Part shown: positions 25,449 to 34,200 of the stretch, in pieces | How positions within the stretch are numbered: position 1 is the first letter of the stretch | How the letters are laid out: each line of letters starts with the position of its first letter | Source: Chitinophaga sp. YR573 | Lineage (GTDB): Bacteria; Bacteroidota; Bacteroidia; Chitinophagales; Chitinophagaceae | Assembly: GCF_900110995.1 (NCBI RefSeq) | Contig: NZ_FOJF01000001.1 | Span: 2,869,199 to 2,933,198 of the forward strand | Direction: 5' to 3' | Length of the DNA stretch: 64,000 bases | Position numbers and translations under genes: made by a program | Notes under the pieces: model-generated | What the model was told of the DNA's origin: nothing | Database searches by the model: none | The model's input: only the letters and a program-made list of their open reading frames with translations

Positions 25449-27230
25449 ATGGAGCAGCCATTAAGATTATTTGACGTAATCGCATACCAGCTTAAGCATT
25501 ATCCTAAAGCAGATATGCTGGTAGGAAAGGAAAATAGCGTTTGGAAAAAATATTCAACACAGGATGTAGCAGATATCACCATGCGGTTCAGTGCAGGGTT
25601 ACTGCAATTTGGATTTGGCAAAGGAGATGCTACTGCTGAAGGCACTGATAAAATAGCAATTGTTTCTCCGAATCGCCCGGAATGGCTCATTACAGATCTT
25701 GCCTGTCAGCAGGCAGGGGCTGTACTTACGCCTATTTATCCTACACTAAGTGAACATGAACTGGAATTTGTATTGAATGATGGTGGGGCAAGTATTCTGT
25801 TTGTGAGTGATAAGGATATGTATGATAAGATCGCTCCTTTCCGTCATAAACTGCCACTGTTGAAGGAGATCTTTACTTTCGACAAGGTAGAAGGGGTAAG
25901 GCATTGGTCAGAGATTCCTGCTATGGGAAAAGAGGAAGACTTTGCAAAGATAGAGGAGATTAAAAAGAACATTGATCCTGAACAGCTGGTTACTATCATA
26001 TACACGTCCGGTACTACGGGTACGCCTAAAGGAGTAATGCTGAATCATCGCAACATCATGAGCAATGTGACAGCCTGTACGCCTTATCTGCCGGTGAATC
26101 AGGATGCCCGTGCATTGAGTTTCCTGCCGCTGAACCATATTTTTGAACGCATGGTTTCTTACGTATACCTCACGGCAGGTGTACCGATATATTATGCGGA
26201 GAATATGGATAGCATCGGAGATAATCTGCGGGAGGTGAAGCCGACTATATTTACAACCGTTCCCCGTTTGCTGGAGAAAGTATATGAAAGGATAATGGCT
26301 AAGGGCCTGGAATTAAAAGGCATTAAACGTGCTTTATTCTTCTGGGCAGTGGAATTGGGTAAGAAATATGAGATTAACAAGCCTATGGGCGGATGGTACA
26401 ACTTTCAGTTGTCCATTGCCAATAAGCTGATTTTTAATAAATGGCGGGAGGCCCTTGGCGGAAAGATAGACGCAGTTGTTCTTGGTTCTGCTGCCTGCCA
26501 GGTACGTTTGCTCAAAATCTTCACTGCTGCCGGTATTCCGGTACTGGAAGGTTATGGTTTAACGGAAACCTCGCCGGTGATCAGTGTGAACCGCGCAGAT
26601 GTGAAGGACCGTATGTTTGGTACTGTTGGCCCTCTTATCAGTAATGTGGAAGTAAAACTGGCAGAGGATGGGGAAATCCTGTGTAAAGGACCTAACATTT
26701 CCATGGGGTATTACAAACGCCCCGACCTGACAGCCGAATCTATTATAGATGGCTGGTTCCATACAGGGGACATCGGGGTACTGGTGAATAACAAGTTTCT
26801 GAAGATCACAGACCGTAAAAAAGAGCTGTTCAAGACCTCTGGAGGCAAGTTTGTGGCCCCACAGCCTATTGAAAACAAATTCAAGGAGTCTCCATTTATA
26901 GAGCAGATCATGGTGGTGGGTGAGGGCCGGAAGTTTACCGGAGCGCTGATAGTGCCTTCTTTCCCTCAACTGGAACGCTGGGCTGCCAAAAATGGTATAA
27001 AAGCCGGAACACATGAAGAATTGCTGAAGAATGCGGACGTGCAGGGCTTTTACAAGCAGATATTGGATAAATACAACCAGTATTTCAGTCATATAGAACA
27101 AATCAAGAAGTTTGAGCTGCTGGCCCATGAATGGACGGTAAGCGGAGGAGAGCTTTCCCCTACACTAAAGGTGAAACGCAAGGTGATCATGCAGAAATAC
27201 ATGGATCAGGTAGAGAAGATCTATAGTTAA
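25449..27230 (+). CDS. Long-chain acyl-CoA synthetase (AMP-forming)
   Basis: 593 residues of the adenylate-forming ANL superfamily. Motifs are IYTSGTTGTPKGVMLNHRN (ATP-binding P-loop), GYGLTETSP (A5), WFHTGDIG (A7) and ITDRKKELFKTSGGKFVAP (A8 and catalytic lysine region). The large spacer and sequence FAA1-like layout point to long-chain fatty acids. It activates fatty acid to acyl-AMP and then acyl-CoA, feeding lipid synthesis or beta-oxidation. The chain is close to the 590-600 usual for FAA1-type bacterial enzymes. No beta-oxidation genes lie next to it. Confidence 0.92.
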   Translation: MEQPLRLFDVIAYQLKHYPKADMLVGKENSVWKKYSTQDVADITMRFSAGLLQFGFGKGDATAEGTDKIAIVSPNRPEWLITDLACQQAGAVLTPIYPTLSEHELEFVLNDGGASILFVSDKDMYDKIAPFRHKLPLLKEIFTFDKVEGVRHWSEIPAMGKEEDFAKIEEIKKNIDPEQLVTIIYTSGTTGTPKGVMLNHRNIMSNVTACTPYLPVNQDARALSFLPLNHIFERMVSYVYLTAGVPIYYAENMDSIGDNLREVKPTIFTTVPRLLEKVYERIMAKGLELKGIKRALFFWAVELGKKYEINKPMGGWYNFQLSIANKLIFNKWREALGGKIDAVVLGSAACQVRLLKIFTAAGIPVLEGYGLTETSPVISVNRADVKDRMFGTVGPLISNVEVKLAEDGEILCKGPNISMGYYKRPDLTAESIIDGWFHTGDIGVLVNNKFLKITDRKKELFKTSGGKFVAPQPIENKFKESPFIEQIMVVGEGRKFTGALIVPSFPQLERWAAKNGIKAGTHEELLKNADVQGFYKQILDKYNQYFSHIEQIKKFELLAHEWTVSGGELSPTLKVKRKVIMQKYMDQVEKIYS

Positions 27231-27257
27231 TTAATTTCCTAATTTGGGAAAAACGTT

Positions 27258-27265
27258 TACTTTTG
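27258..27265 (+). promoter_or_regulatory. -7 box of tRNA-Arg(CCT) promoter
   Basis: TACTTTTG matches TAnnTTTG exactly; TTTC 19 bases upstream (27235-27238) is a one-mismatch -33 box. The tRNA begins at 27298. Confidence 0.55.
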
Positions 27266-27297
27266 CACTCCACTTTAGGATTTAACAGATCCGGAAG

Positions 27298-27369
27298 GGC
27301 CCGGTAGTTCAATGGATAGAATAGAAGTTTCCTAAACTTTAGATACAAGTTCGATTCTTGTCCGGGCTA
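27298..27369 (+). tRNA. tRNA-Arg (anticodon CCT)
   Basis: Acceptor GGCCCGG (27298-27304) pairs with CCGGGCT (27362-27368) with a first G-U pair. The D arm contains GGATAG, and the anticodon stem GAAGT/ACTTT closes the loop TTCCTAA with anticodon CCT. The variable loop is AGAT and the T arm ACAAG-TTCGATT-CTTGT; discriminator A73 is at 27369. No CCA is encoded (CAA follows). It decodes AGG. The T arm and much of the D arm are identical to the tRNA-Arg at 21332-21406. Confidence 0.92.
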
Positions 27370-27419
27370 CAAAACGAAAACGCCAGCAATTTTGCTGGCG
27401 TTTTCGTTTTGTAGCCCGG
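27362..27419. terminator. 28-bp perfect inverted repeat including the tRNA 3' acceptor strand
   Basis: Arms 27362-27389 and 27392-27419 are perfectly complementary with a 2-base spacer. The right-hand part of the stem with its T runs is a normal terminator. The left arm, however, starts inside the tRNA at the 3' acceptor strand, so the nascent terminator stem could compete with the acceptor stem. Confidence 0.85.
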
Positions 27420-27659
27420 CAACTCATTTTTTATTATTTTTCATATAAACCAGGCGTTGTCTTTTTTGGTGAATATGTCTCCCAATTGGGATATTAATAC
27501 CCTTAGATAAGGAGTACTTCTTCTATTATTTTGTATTAACACCGCATTAACTGTTTTTCTTTCAAACCCCTTTAAATTTGTCAGAATTGTGAAATTTCAA
27601 GAAGCGAAACTGGCAATCAAATTATAACTCCAGGCCCCTATAAGATCAATCAAAGACGA

Positions 27660-28391
27660 ATGAATTTTACATCAGCTCATGTTGTACAGTGTTTGTCGAT
27701 ACTGGCAAGCATTGCTTCTATTTTACCTTTACTGACCTTTTTTACAGGTAAAGAATACCTTGAAAAATTCAATTGGTTTAAGAATTTACCCAATTGGGGC
27801 CGCAAACTGATCTTATTCGGTATGCCGGCTGTATTTTTGGCGATTGCCATTGTGTTATCAATACCTAAATCTGAAAAGAGTTCCCGCGAACACCCTCCTA
27901 AACCATCTCAGGATTCGTCACATAGAGAGGAGAAACCACCTATTGTAATTAATGTATCTACAACACCTGTTACACACTTAAAACCCAGCAAAGCCCCTGT
28001 TAATACTGGCAATAGTAATGACGTACAGGTTATCGTTCGGGTGAATAGTCAGCAGAATGATGAATTCTCAGCTTTGCTGGCTAAGTATTATGAAAGCAAG
28101 TCTTACAATGTGACAATAGGTGATATTCCAGATATATCTGCTAATAATACTATTGTTGGTGATCTCACTTCATCTGAACCTGTGGAAGATGAATCAAAAC
28201 AATTTGTCAACTATACCTTAAAACTTGTTTTAAAAATACATAAAGGAAACAGTACCCCATGTGCGAAACGCGTATATGAAGAGAAATTGCCATTAGCTCC
28301 CGGGGATTCCCTCGACAAACTCGTCCAACAAGCTTTTGCAGACTTTTTACGGAAAATAGAAGCTGCTAATTTAATACCTGTATGTTCCTGA
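27660..28391 (+). CDS. Hypothetical membrane protein, first gene of an envelope cluster
   Basis: 243 residues with two N-terminal membrane helices (about 5-28 and 48-66), a Pro/Ser/Lys-rich linker (about 70-105) and a C-terminal alpha/beta domain (about 115-240). The C-terminal part DVQVIVRVNSQQNDEFSALL ... LVQQAFADFLRKI resembles the domains that precede CsgG-like proteins, but I recognise no named family. The 3' end overlaps the first possible start of the CsgG-like gene. The AT-rich upstream region 27420-27659 holds no other gene that I can see. Confidence 0.75.
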   Translation: MNFTSAHVVQCLSILASIASILPLLTFFTGKEYLEKFNWFKNLPNWGRKLILFGMPAVFLAIAIVLSIPKSEKSSREHPPKPSQDSSHREEKPPIVINVSTTPVTHLKPSKAPVNTGNSNDVQVIVRVNSQQNDEFSALLAKYYESKSYNVTIGDIPDISANNTIVGDLTSSEPVEDESKQFVNYTLKLVLKIHKGNSTPCAKRVYEEKLPLAPGDSLDKLVQQAFADFLRKIEAANLIPVCS

Positions 28392-28402
28392 AATCTGTAA
28401 GC

Positions 28403-29353
28403 ATGAAAAATAAAAAGTTAACAAAAAGCTATCTGCTTTTTCTCCCTCTGTTAATAGTATCCTCACATCTGTTATACGCACAGGTCAATGAAATGAAAAT
28501 AGTGGGTATTGTCCCTTTTTCACCCACCAGCTACAGGGATTCCATCGTGGCGAAAAATATTTATGCAACAGTAGCCCGGATACTCGTGCAGACAAAACGT
28601 TTCACATTACTTGAAATAGAAAAATGGAAACTGACGCAGGAAGAAATAGCAAGGCAAAAGGGGACCGCGTTTTTGGAAAGTAAAATCATTGATCAGGGGA
28701 AAAGTCTGGGAGCTCAACTGCTGGTATTTGGTGCGGTAAAAAACGCCAATGCTTTTCGGGAGAATAATGAGGACGTGGTGAGAGTTGATTATGATATAAA
28801 ATTTGTGGATGTTGAAACCGGAAAAACGATTGCTTCACAATATTTTTCCGGGGATAGTAAAAGTTCGGTGGTCGAAATTACTAAAGGCGTCAAGAGCTTG
28901 TCTGCGTTAAGTAAAATCTTGAAAGTAGAAGACAGGAACACAGAGGCTGTGAGTAATGCAATTGATAAGTTGAAGGCTTCTGATCCCGGAAGTATAGAAG
29001 GAAAGTTGATCAACGCAATTGAAAAGACTTCAGGGAAGTTAAACAAGTGGATATGCAATACGTTTGGACTGTACCTGACATTTTTGAAAGTGGTGGATGG
29101 AGATGATAAACAGGTAAGCCAGGTATTGATAGAAGGAGGGGAAAATATAGACCTGAAAGAAGGGAGCAAATTAAGAGCCATTGTGGCCACAGAAATGGAT
29201 ACCCCAGGCGGTAAAGTCAGAGATGAGGAGCTTGTTGCGAAACTAGAGGTGGTGGAAGTACGTCCTCAAACATCTAAGTGCAAGGTGATAAACGGCGGGA
29301 AGAAAATGCAGGAAGAAAAAGGGAATAAAAATCTGCGTATAGTATTAGAATAA
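28403..29353 (+). CDS. CsgG-like exported protein
   Basis: About 316 residues. The ATG at 28403 is preferred to 28382 because it puts a signal peptide (ending LLYAQ) at the N-terminus. The region KRFTLLEIEKWKLTQEEIAR ... GKSLGAQLLVFGAVKNA followed by DIKFVDVETGKTIASQYF follows the CsgG pattern: damage-prone 'ldR..l..il.Eq', then 'lgAdyllvG', then 'l.dv.Tg.i'. CsgG proteins form outer-membrane secretion pores for curli; many relatives are only periplasmic. No curli subunit genes lie nearby, so pore function is not implied. Confidence 0.62.
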   Translation: MKNKKLTKSYLLFLPLLIVSSHLLYAQVNEMKIVGIVPFSPTSYRDSIVAKNIYATVARILVQTKRFTLLEIEKWKLTQEEIARQKGTAFLESKIIDQGKSLGAQLLVFGAVKNANAFRENNEDVVRVDYDIKFVDVETGKTIASQYFSGDSKSSVVEITKGVKSLSALSKILKVEDRNTEAVSNAIDKLKASDPGSIEGKLINAIEKTSGKLNKWICNTFGLYLTFLKVVDGDDKQVSQVLIEGGENIDLKEGSKLRAIVATEMDTPGGKVRDEELVAKLEVVEVRPQTSKCKVINGGKKMQEEKGNKNLRIVLE

Positions 29354-29358
29354 GATCT

Positions 29359-30270
29359 ATGAAAATCCAATATAATTTAGTGGGGATCCTTATTTTCTTG
29401 TCTGCCAGCGTACATGCGCAGGATAAAGACAGAATGAAAATGGACCGCTCTCAGCTCAGTTTGATTGTTGTGCCAATAGTAAATGAGGCGAAACGTGAAA
29501 TAGAGAATGATTATTGTTCGGCTATTTCTGAGATCAACAGCGCGCTACTCAAAAGTGGCTATAAGAATACGCTGGATTTTAAAACGCAACAAGAGAATAT
29601 CATAAGCCAGCGGGCCTTTACTGCAGCGCATTCAAAAAGTGATCAGATGAAGATCATAATAGAGAAAACACCTGCCGACATCTGCATAGAAACGAAAATG
29701 CGCTGGATGGATTCGCCTCCGGGAACCACGGCAAGGCAATTACAGCTATCATTGAAAGCCGTGGATAAATTTACAAATGCTGTATATTCAGATGCAATAC
29801 TACACTCGCAGCAGCGTGAGTTCCCCGGTATGGATAAGGCTGTAGAGACCACCCTCAGGATTGATGGGAAGGACGCCTTTAGCCGTTTTCTTGAACAGCT
29901 GGATGAATCGTATAGGACCGTACTTAATGAAGGGAGGCAGGTCAATATGCAATTTGAAGTAGAGGCTACCAGCGACTTCTCTATTGCTAAACGGATTGGA
30001 GACGTACGTCTTTCAGAAAAAATCGAAGACTATGTGCGTGAGAAAGCCAATGCTTTTAAAGGTCAGTATAAAGTAATTGGAGAAAGTCCCGATTATATGA
30101 ATATACTTATACAGGTACCCCTTATTGATACAGCGGGACATGCTGTGACACCTGGTAATTTTGTAGGAAGAGGTATGGACAATTATTTCTCACAATTGGG
30201 GTTGGAAGTCATATATGCAACAAAAGGGACATTGTTAAAATACGTTTTAAAGCAAAAATCGGGTAAATGA
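29359..30270 (+). CDS. Exported hypothetical protein (possibly DUF6175-type)
   Basis: 303 residues. Signal peptide ends VHAQ at about residue 20. The mature protein has two alpha/beta halves (LSLIVVPIVNEAKREIENDY; ADICIETKMRWMDSP ... MQFEVEATSDFSI). I think it belongs to the Bacteroidota DUF6175 group but cannot check. It starts five bases after the CsgG-like gene, so the two are co-transcribed and probably act together in the periplasm. The C-terminus is basic. Confidence 0.68.
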   Translation: MKIQYNLVGILIFLSASVHAQDKDRMKMDRSQLSLIVVPIVNEAKREIENDYCSAISEINSALLKSGYKNTLDFKTQQENIISQRAFTAAHSKSDQMKIIIEKTPADICIETKMRWMDSPPGTTARQLQLSLKAVDKFTNAVYSDAILHSQQREFPGMDKAVETTLRIDGKDAFSRFLEQLDESYRTVLNEGRQVNMQFEVEATSDFSIAKRIGDVRLSEKIEDYVREKANAFKGQYKVIGESPDYMNILIQVPLIDTAGHAVTPGNFVGRGMDNYFSQLGLEVIYATKGTLLKYVLKQKSGK

Positions 30271-30390
30271 TGGATTCCTGGCTCAATGAGGGAAGCCTTT
30301 TCCTCGGATAATTAATGCTACTTATTTAAGTATAATTCGAAGGTTACTGTAAGAAAAGGTCAAAAAGTTATACAGCTATAATATAATATT

Positions 30391-30398
30391 TATATTTG
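30391..30398 (+). promoter_or_regulatory. -7 box before WG-repeat gene
   Basis: TATATTTG fits TAnnTTTG and lies 31 bases before the start codon. The -33 position (TTAT, 30368-30371) is only a partial match. The 159-bp gap suggests a separate transcript from the upstream genes. Confidence 0.42.
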
Positions 30399-30429
30399 TA
30401 TAAATCTGTACCTAAAACCCTATCCCTAC

Positions 30430-32463
30430 ATGAAAACCTTTCTTTTTCTTATAAGCTTTTGTATAACAGGCATATCCTTATCTGCACAAAGAACGATTTA
30501 TCAGGAATTACATCTTACTCCTGGTGGCTGTAAATTATCTTTTTTTGAAACCGTAATGGAAGAGGGTATTGCTGATTTCTCACATGAAAGAACACCAGAG
30601 AAAGAAAGTAGCGGGCCTTCATTGCTTAGCATAATAAATGAAAGCCGCCCATTGTTCAAACTGACTTCACCTTTTACCAATCTATATGCAGCAGCGACCC
30701 GGCCGGATATTATAATGAGCAATGGGAATGTAGTGTTTAAAGAGAATGGATTGTATGGATTAAAAACCAATGCCGGTAAGATCATCATTCAGCCCTCTTT
30801 TCAATATATTATTCCTGATGGAAAGAAAGGTTTTGTAGGATATAAGGCTGCTGTCTGCAATTATTATGATCTCAACGGAAAGAAATATTTTAATACTGAT
30901 TACTACTTTATCCAGCCAACAAGTATAAATACATTTATTGTACAAACTGCCGCAGGCTTTGGTGTAGTAGATGCATTGAAAAAGACGTTGATAAAACCTG
31001 CATTCTATAAAATAAACACGTTTTCCGATAAAGGGCAGTTCTATTATAAAATATACACTGAAGCAGATAAAACATTTTTCCTTAGCCAGCGTGCTAAAGA
31101 TACTATCCGTGTAAGTATGCCTCATGGTGATCCTACTATTTTATCCGGAGGGTACTGGAAGACAGACGCAGGACTTGTAGATACCAAAACAAATAAAAGT
31201 GTTATTTGTGAACCCCGGTTTTATACAGAAGTACTGAGCGCTGAAAATCAGCTGGCATCTGTATCTCATGATGATAAGAAATACCTGATCAATTTTAAAG
31301 GAGTACTCCTGGGAAAAGAAAGCTTTAAAGGGATTTATTCATTCCAGAAAAATGGGCTGAGCATAGCTTCTATAGAATCTCCTACAGATAAGAATACGTA
31401 TTTCCGTGCTTCTTTATGGGGTGTAATTGATAGTAAGGGTAACTGGGTAATTAAACCTGTTTACAGCTGGCTTAATTTCATCAATGATGATTTGCTGGAA
31501 GGAGGGTATAAGAGAGAAGGAGGAGCGATCATCAGCAAAACGGGAAAAGTACTGACTGATTTTAAATATAACAACATAAGAATAGTTAATGATTCCATGT
31601 TACTGGCAGTCGTGGAGACAAAGGATACCATCCAGTCAGATCTTATCCGTATACGTGATCTAAAGATTATCAGGAAAGATCTTCCTTACAGATCCATCTC
31701 AAAGAATGAATTATGTACCAGTGAAAATTATATAGCAGAATTAAAGAAAGGTGAGTGTTGGCTAAATGAAAAACTGGAACCGATTTTACCACGTGTATAC
31801 AGCCGGCTTTTTTACGGACCTAATAGAACATCCATTATTGGTTCCAATTTTTTCAGGGACAGGAGTGGCTCTGAAAGCCAGTTATATGACTGTAATGGTG
31901 TGATTAAAAAGTTCACTATAGATGGCAAAATATATGACACCTTTGATAGTTATACATACGTGGACAAAGATCTTGGTCACGTGTTACTAACAGATGGAAC
32001 AGGATATTTCATACTGCCGGATGGACGTACTGTTGCGAATAACAGTCACTGGCAGGACATAAAAAAAGGTAATAACAAAGATCTGTTTATCACTATGATC
32101 TATGGTGGCAAATTCGGAATTGTAAACAGTGAAGGGACAACTGTTATCCCACCGGTATTTGAATATATAAGCCCTTATGACCCGGAAACAGGACTCGCTG
32201 CTTATAACTTCAATGATAAGCAGAAAGGATACCTGACTAAAGAAGGAGAACTGCTGTTTGACTTACTCTATGAAGATTGCGAATGGTTGGGTAAAGGCCT
32301 TTTTAAAGTAAAAAAACATAATAACTGGGGAGTTGTTAACCGGGAGAATAAAATAATCGTACCTGTTGAAAATGAGCATATTGAGTTGAGTGGCGGAATC
32401 ATTCTGGCCGGTGATGGCAATAGTCCCAGGAAGTATACCCTGACAGGAGAGGGTATTAATTAG
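30430..32463 (+). CDS. WG-repeat exported protein
   Basis: 677 residues with a signal peptide (ending LSAQ near 20) and at least five WG-type repeats. Examples are ENGLYGLKTNAGKIIIQPSF, FGVVDALKKTLIKPAF, WGVIDSKGNWVIKPVYSWL, FGIVNSEGTTVIPPVFEYI and WGVVNRENKIIVPVENEHI. WG repeats form beta-rich binding scaffolds of unknown ligands and are abundant in Bacteroidota. The middle of the protein (about 330-560) is a diverged stretch of the same kind. No lipobox is visible, so the protein is periplasmic or secreted. It sits in the same direction as the CsgG-like cluster. Confidence 0.85.
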   Translation: MKTFLFLISFCITGISLSAQRTIYQELHLTPGGCKLSFFETVMEEGIADFSHERTPEKESSGPSLLSIINESRPLFKLTSPFTNLYAAATRPDIIMSNGNVVFKENGLYGLKTNAGKIIIQPSFQYIIPDGKKGFVGYKAAVCNYYDLNGKKYFNTDYYFIQPTSINTFIVQTAAGFGVVDALKKTLIKPAFYKINTFSDKGQFYYKIYTEADKTFFLSQRAKDTIRVSMPHGDPTILSGGYWKTDAGLVDTKTNKSVICEPRFYTEVLSAENQLASVSHDDKKYLINFKGVLLGKESFKGIYSFQKNGLSIASIESPTDKNTYFRASLWGVIDSKGNWVIKPVYSWLNFINDDLLEGGYKREGGAIISKTGKVLTDFKYNNIRIVNDSMLLAVVETKDTIQSDLIRIRDLKIIRKDLPYRSISKNELCTSENYIAELKKGECWLNEKLEPILPRVYSRLFYGPNRTSIIGSNFFRDRSGSESQLYDCNGVIKKFTIDGKIYDTFDSYTYVDKDLGHVLLTDGTGYFILPDGRTVANNSHWQDIKKGNNKDLFITMIYGGKFGIVNSEGTTVIPPVFEYISPYDPETGLAAYNFNDKQKGYLTKEGELLFDLLYEDCEWLGKGLFKVKKHNNWGVVNRENKIIVPVENEHIELSGGIILAGDGNSPRKYTLTGEGIN

Positions 32464-32566
32464 AGAGCTTCTGATATAATCTTTTAATTAAATATGCTTA
32501 TATGAGTAAGTGTAAAATTTTAATTAACCTTATCTTGTGCGGGTACCTATACCTATAATATAAACT

Positions 32567-34159
32567 ATGAGAAAAAAACTATTCTTCTATTCAACCCTGG
32601 TTGTTTTATTTGCCATGAAACAAGATCTCGCCGCCCAAACGGTGACTTACACTGATTATAAGGCGCCTGTTTACAGGTTCGCTGAAAATCAGCGCTTTAG
32701 TAATCACAAAAGCATTTTCTTCGTTTCAGATATTAATGCCGACCTGTTAGATAACCTTTTAAGTTCCAAAAAGGACAACAGTATTGACCTTTTCAGAGGG
32801 AGCATTATCCAGGAATTATCTAAAGCAGGAATTGCCACACCGAAAGATACCGGCGACCTCGTAGTAGCATTCCTGGTAAACAGGATGAGTTTATCACCTA
32901 TCGCTGGTAACACCTTTACTCCTACATATAATGTAGAAGGTGAAATACAGGAAGTGGTTATTAACAAAAAAGGAGAACCTTACAGCAGCAAGACCATCAA
33001 AATATCCCAACAGGAATCTCTTGCTTCTGAAGACCAGATCAGTAATGATTTTACCAAGTTACTGGCGAATGCAAGAGCAGTTGATGTTTACAGAATAATA
33101 GTTAAACATATCAAAAGCATGTCCTTCCAGCGTCAGAAAACTTTCATAGATGGTTATCAGATGCAGTCCTTTAACTTACCCGTTATCTATCGTGCTAAAA
33201 AGAAATATCCCGAACTGGCTTCTTTGGATTCTCTGAATGACGACCTGGTAGCTAACCTGAAAAAGAAGGACACAAAGGATTACGCTCAGTTAATCAAACC
33301 ATATGAGCAATCATATCTCCAGTTGCTTGCACAACCCTATCCTTCTGATTATAACATGAAGCAGATTAAAGTAGCAGGATACTCAGAACTGGCATTCCTG
33401 TATTATCTGGCTTATGATACCGTACAACTGAAAAAATCACTGGATACATTGTACGCTTATTCAAGCAAATTCCTTGGTACCAGAGCTGATTATTCCAACA
33501 GGGAACCACTGCTGAAGGAAATAAGCGGTTACTACACTACATTGAATGAGCGTAAATATCCGCTGGATTCTTCTTCGGGAGAAATAAGATCTAATATGTT
33601 CTCTACCGAAAAAGTATCTGCTGGCTGGGTGTTACTAAGCAAAGGGGATACTATTAAGGGGAAATATATAGATGAAAAAATGAGTGGTAGTATTGTGAAT
33701 CTGGATGAAGGTAAATATGTGAAATTCGAAATCATTGAGAAAGATAAAACCGTAAGGAAAAACTATAAACTCTCTGATGTAACGAGCTTCGGTATTTTAG
33801 GAAAATCTTATGAAATACATAAGTTCAAACCTGTATTTGAACAAAACAATGCAGTAAGTTTTGATATGCTCCGCTCTAAAAGTTATCCTTTCGAAATCCT
33901 TTACAGCTCTGCTAAAATCAGAATACTGAAAGAGAACTTCGGAGAAGGCGCGACTAATGCAATTGTGTTTATCAGACCAAATGAAACGGAAGTCGCAAAC
34001 CAGGGACGCGACTGGTTCAAGAAAAAAGCTGAGATGATGAAAGAATACTTTAAAGATTGTCCGGAAATGCTGGCTAAACTGGATGCAGCCACATACGATT
34101 TCAAATCTGACAACTCCTATATAAAGATGGCAGAAGACTATACAAATAGTTGCAAATAA
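32567..34159 (+). CDS. Exported hypothetical protein
   Basis: 530 residues with a signal peptide ending LAAQT near 25. The N-terminal domain (about 30-190) has SNHKSIFFVSDINADLLDNL and a strand VEGEIQEVVINKKG, like the LPP20/CsgG-type alpha-beta domains of the preceding genes. A central helical part (about 190-330) is followed by a C-terminal beta domain with GWVLLSKGDTIKGKYIDEKM and VKFEIIEKDKTVRKNYKLSDV, similar to the conserved Bacteroidota motif for surface-layer-like domains. No enzyme motif is visible. It ends at the perfect terminator 34167-34200. Confidence 0.75.
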   Translation: MRKKLFFYSTLVVLFAMKQDLAAQTVTYTDYKAPVYRFAENQRFSNHKSIFFVSDINADLLDNLLSSKKDNSIDLFRGSIIQELSKAGIATPKDTGDLVVAFLVNRMSLSPIAGNTFTPTYNVEGEIQEVVINKKGEPYSSKTIKISQQESLASEDQISNDFTKLLANARAVDVYRIIVKHIKSMSFQRQKTFIDGYQMQSFNLPVIYRAKKKYPELASLDSLNDDLVANLKKKDTKDYAQLIKPYEQSYLQLLAQPYPSDYNMKQIKVAGYSELAFLYYLAYDTVQLKKSLDTLYAYSSKFLGTRADYSNREPLLKEISGYYTTLNERKYPLDSSSGEIRSNMFSTEKVSAGWVLLSKGDTIKGKYIDEKMSGSIVNLDEGKYVKFEIIEKDKTVRKNYKLSDVTSFGILGKSYEIHKFKPVFEQNNAVSFDMLRSKSYPFEILYSSAKIRILKENFGEGATNAIVFIRPNETEVANQGRDWFKKKAEMMKEYFKDCPEMLAKLDAATYDFKSDNSYIKMAEDYTNSCK

Positions 34160-34166
34160 TTAATAC

Positions 34167-34200
34167 TAAAAAGAAGAGGCCACCCGGCCTCTTCTTTTTA
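34167..34200. terminator. Convergent terminator containing the glycosidase stop codon
   Basis: Perfect 15-bp arms (34167-34181, 34186-34200) with a 4-base loop and A/T tails. The stop codon of the minus-strand glycosidase (34198-34200) forms the end of the stem. Confidence 0.92.

Noticed and set aside
27362..27419. Considered as an att site of an integrated element
   Set aside because: The repeat is inverted and adjacent, not a direct repeat at a distance, and no integrase or mobility gene is near.
28403..29353. Considered as a curli secretion system
   Set aside because: No csgA/B/E/F-like genes are present; similarity to CsgG is only of the common fold.
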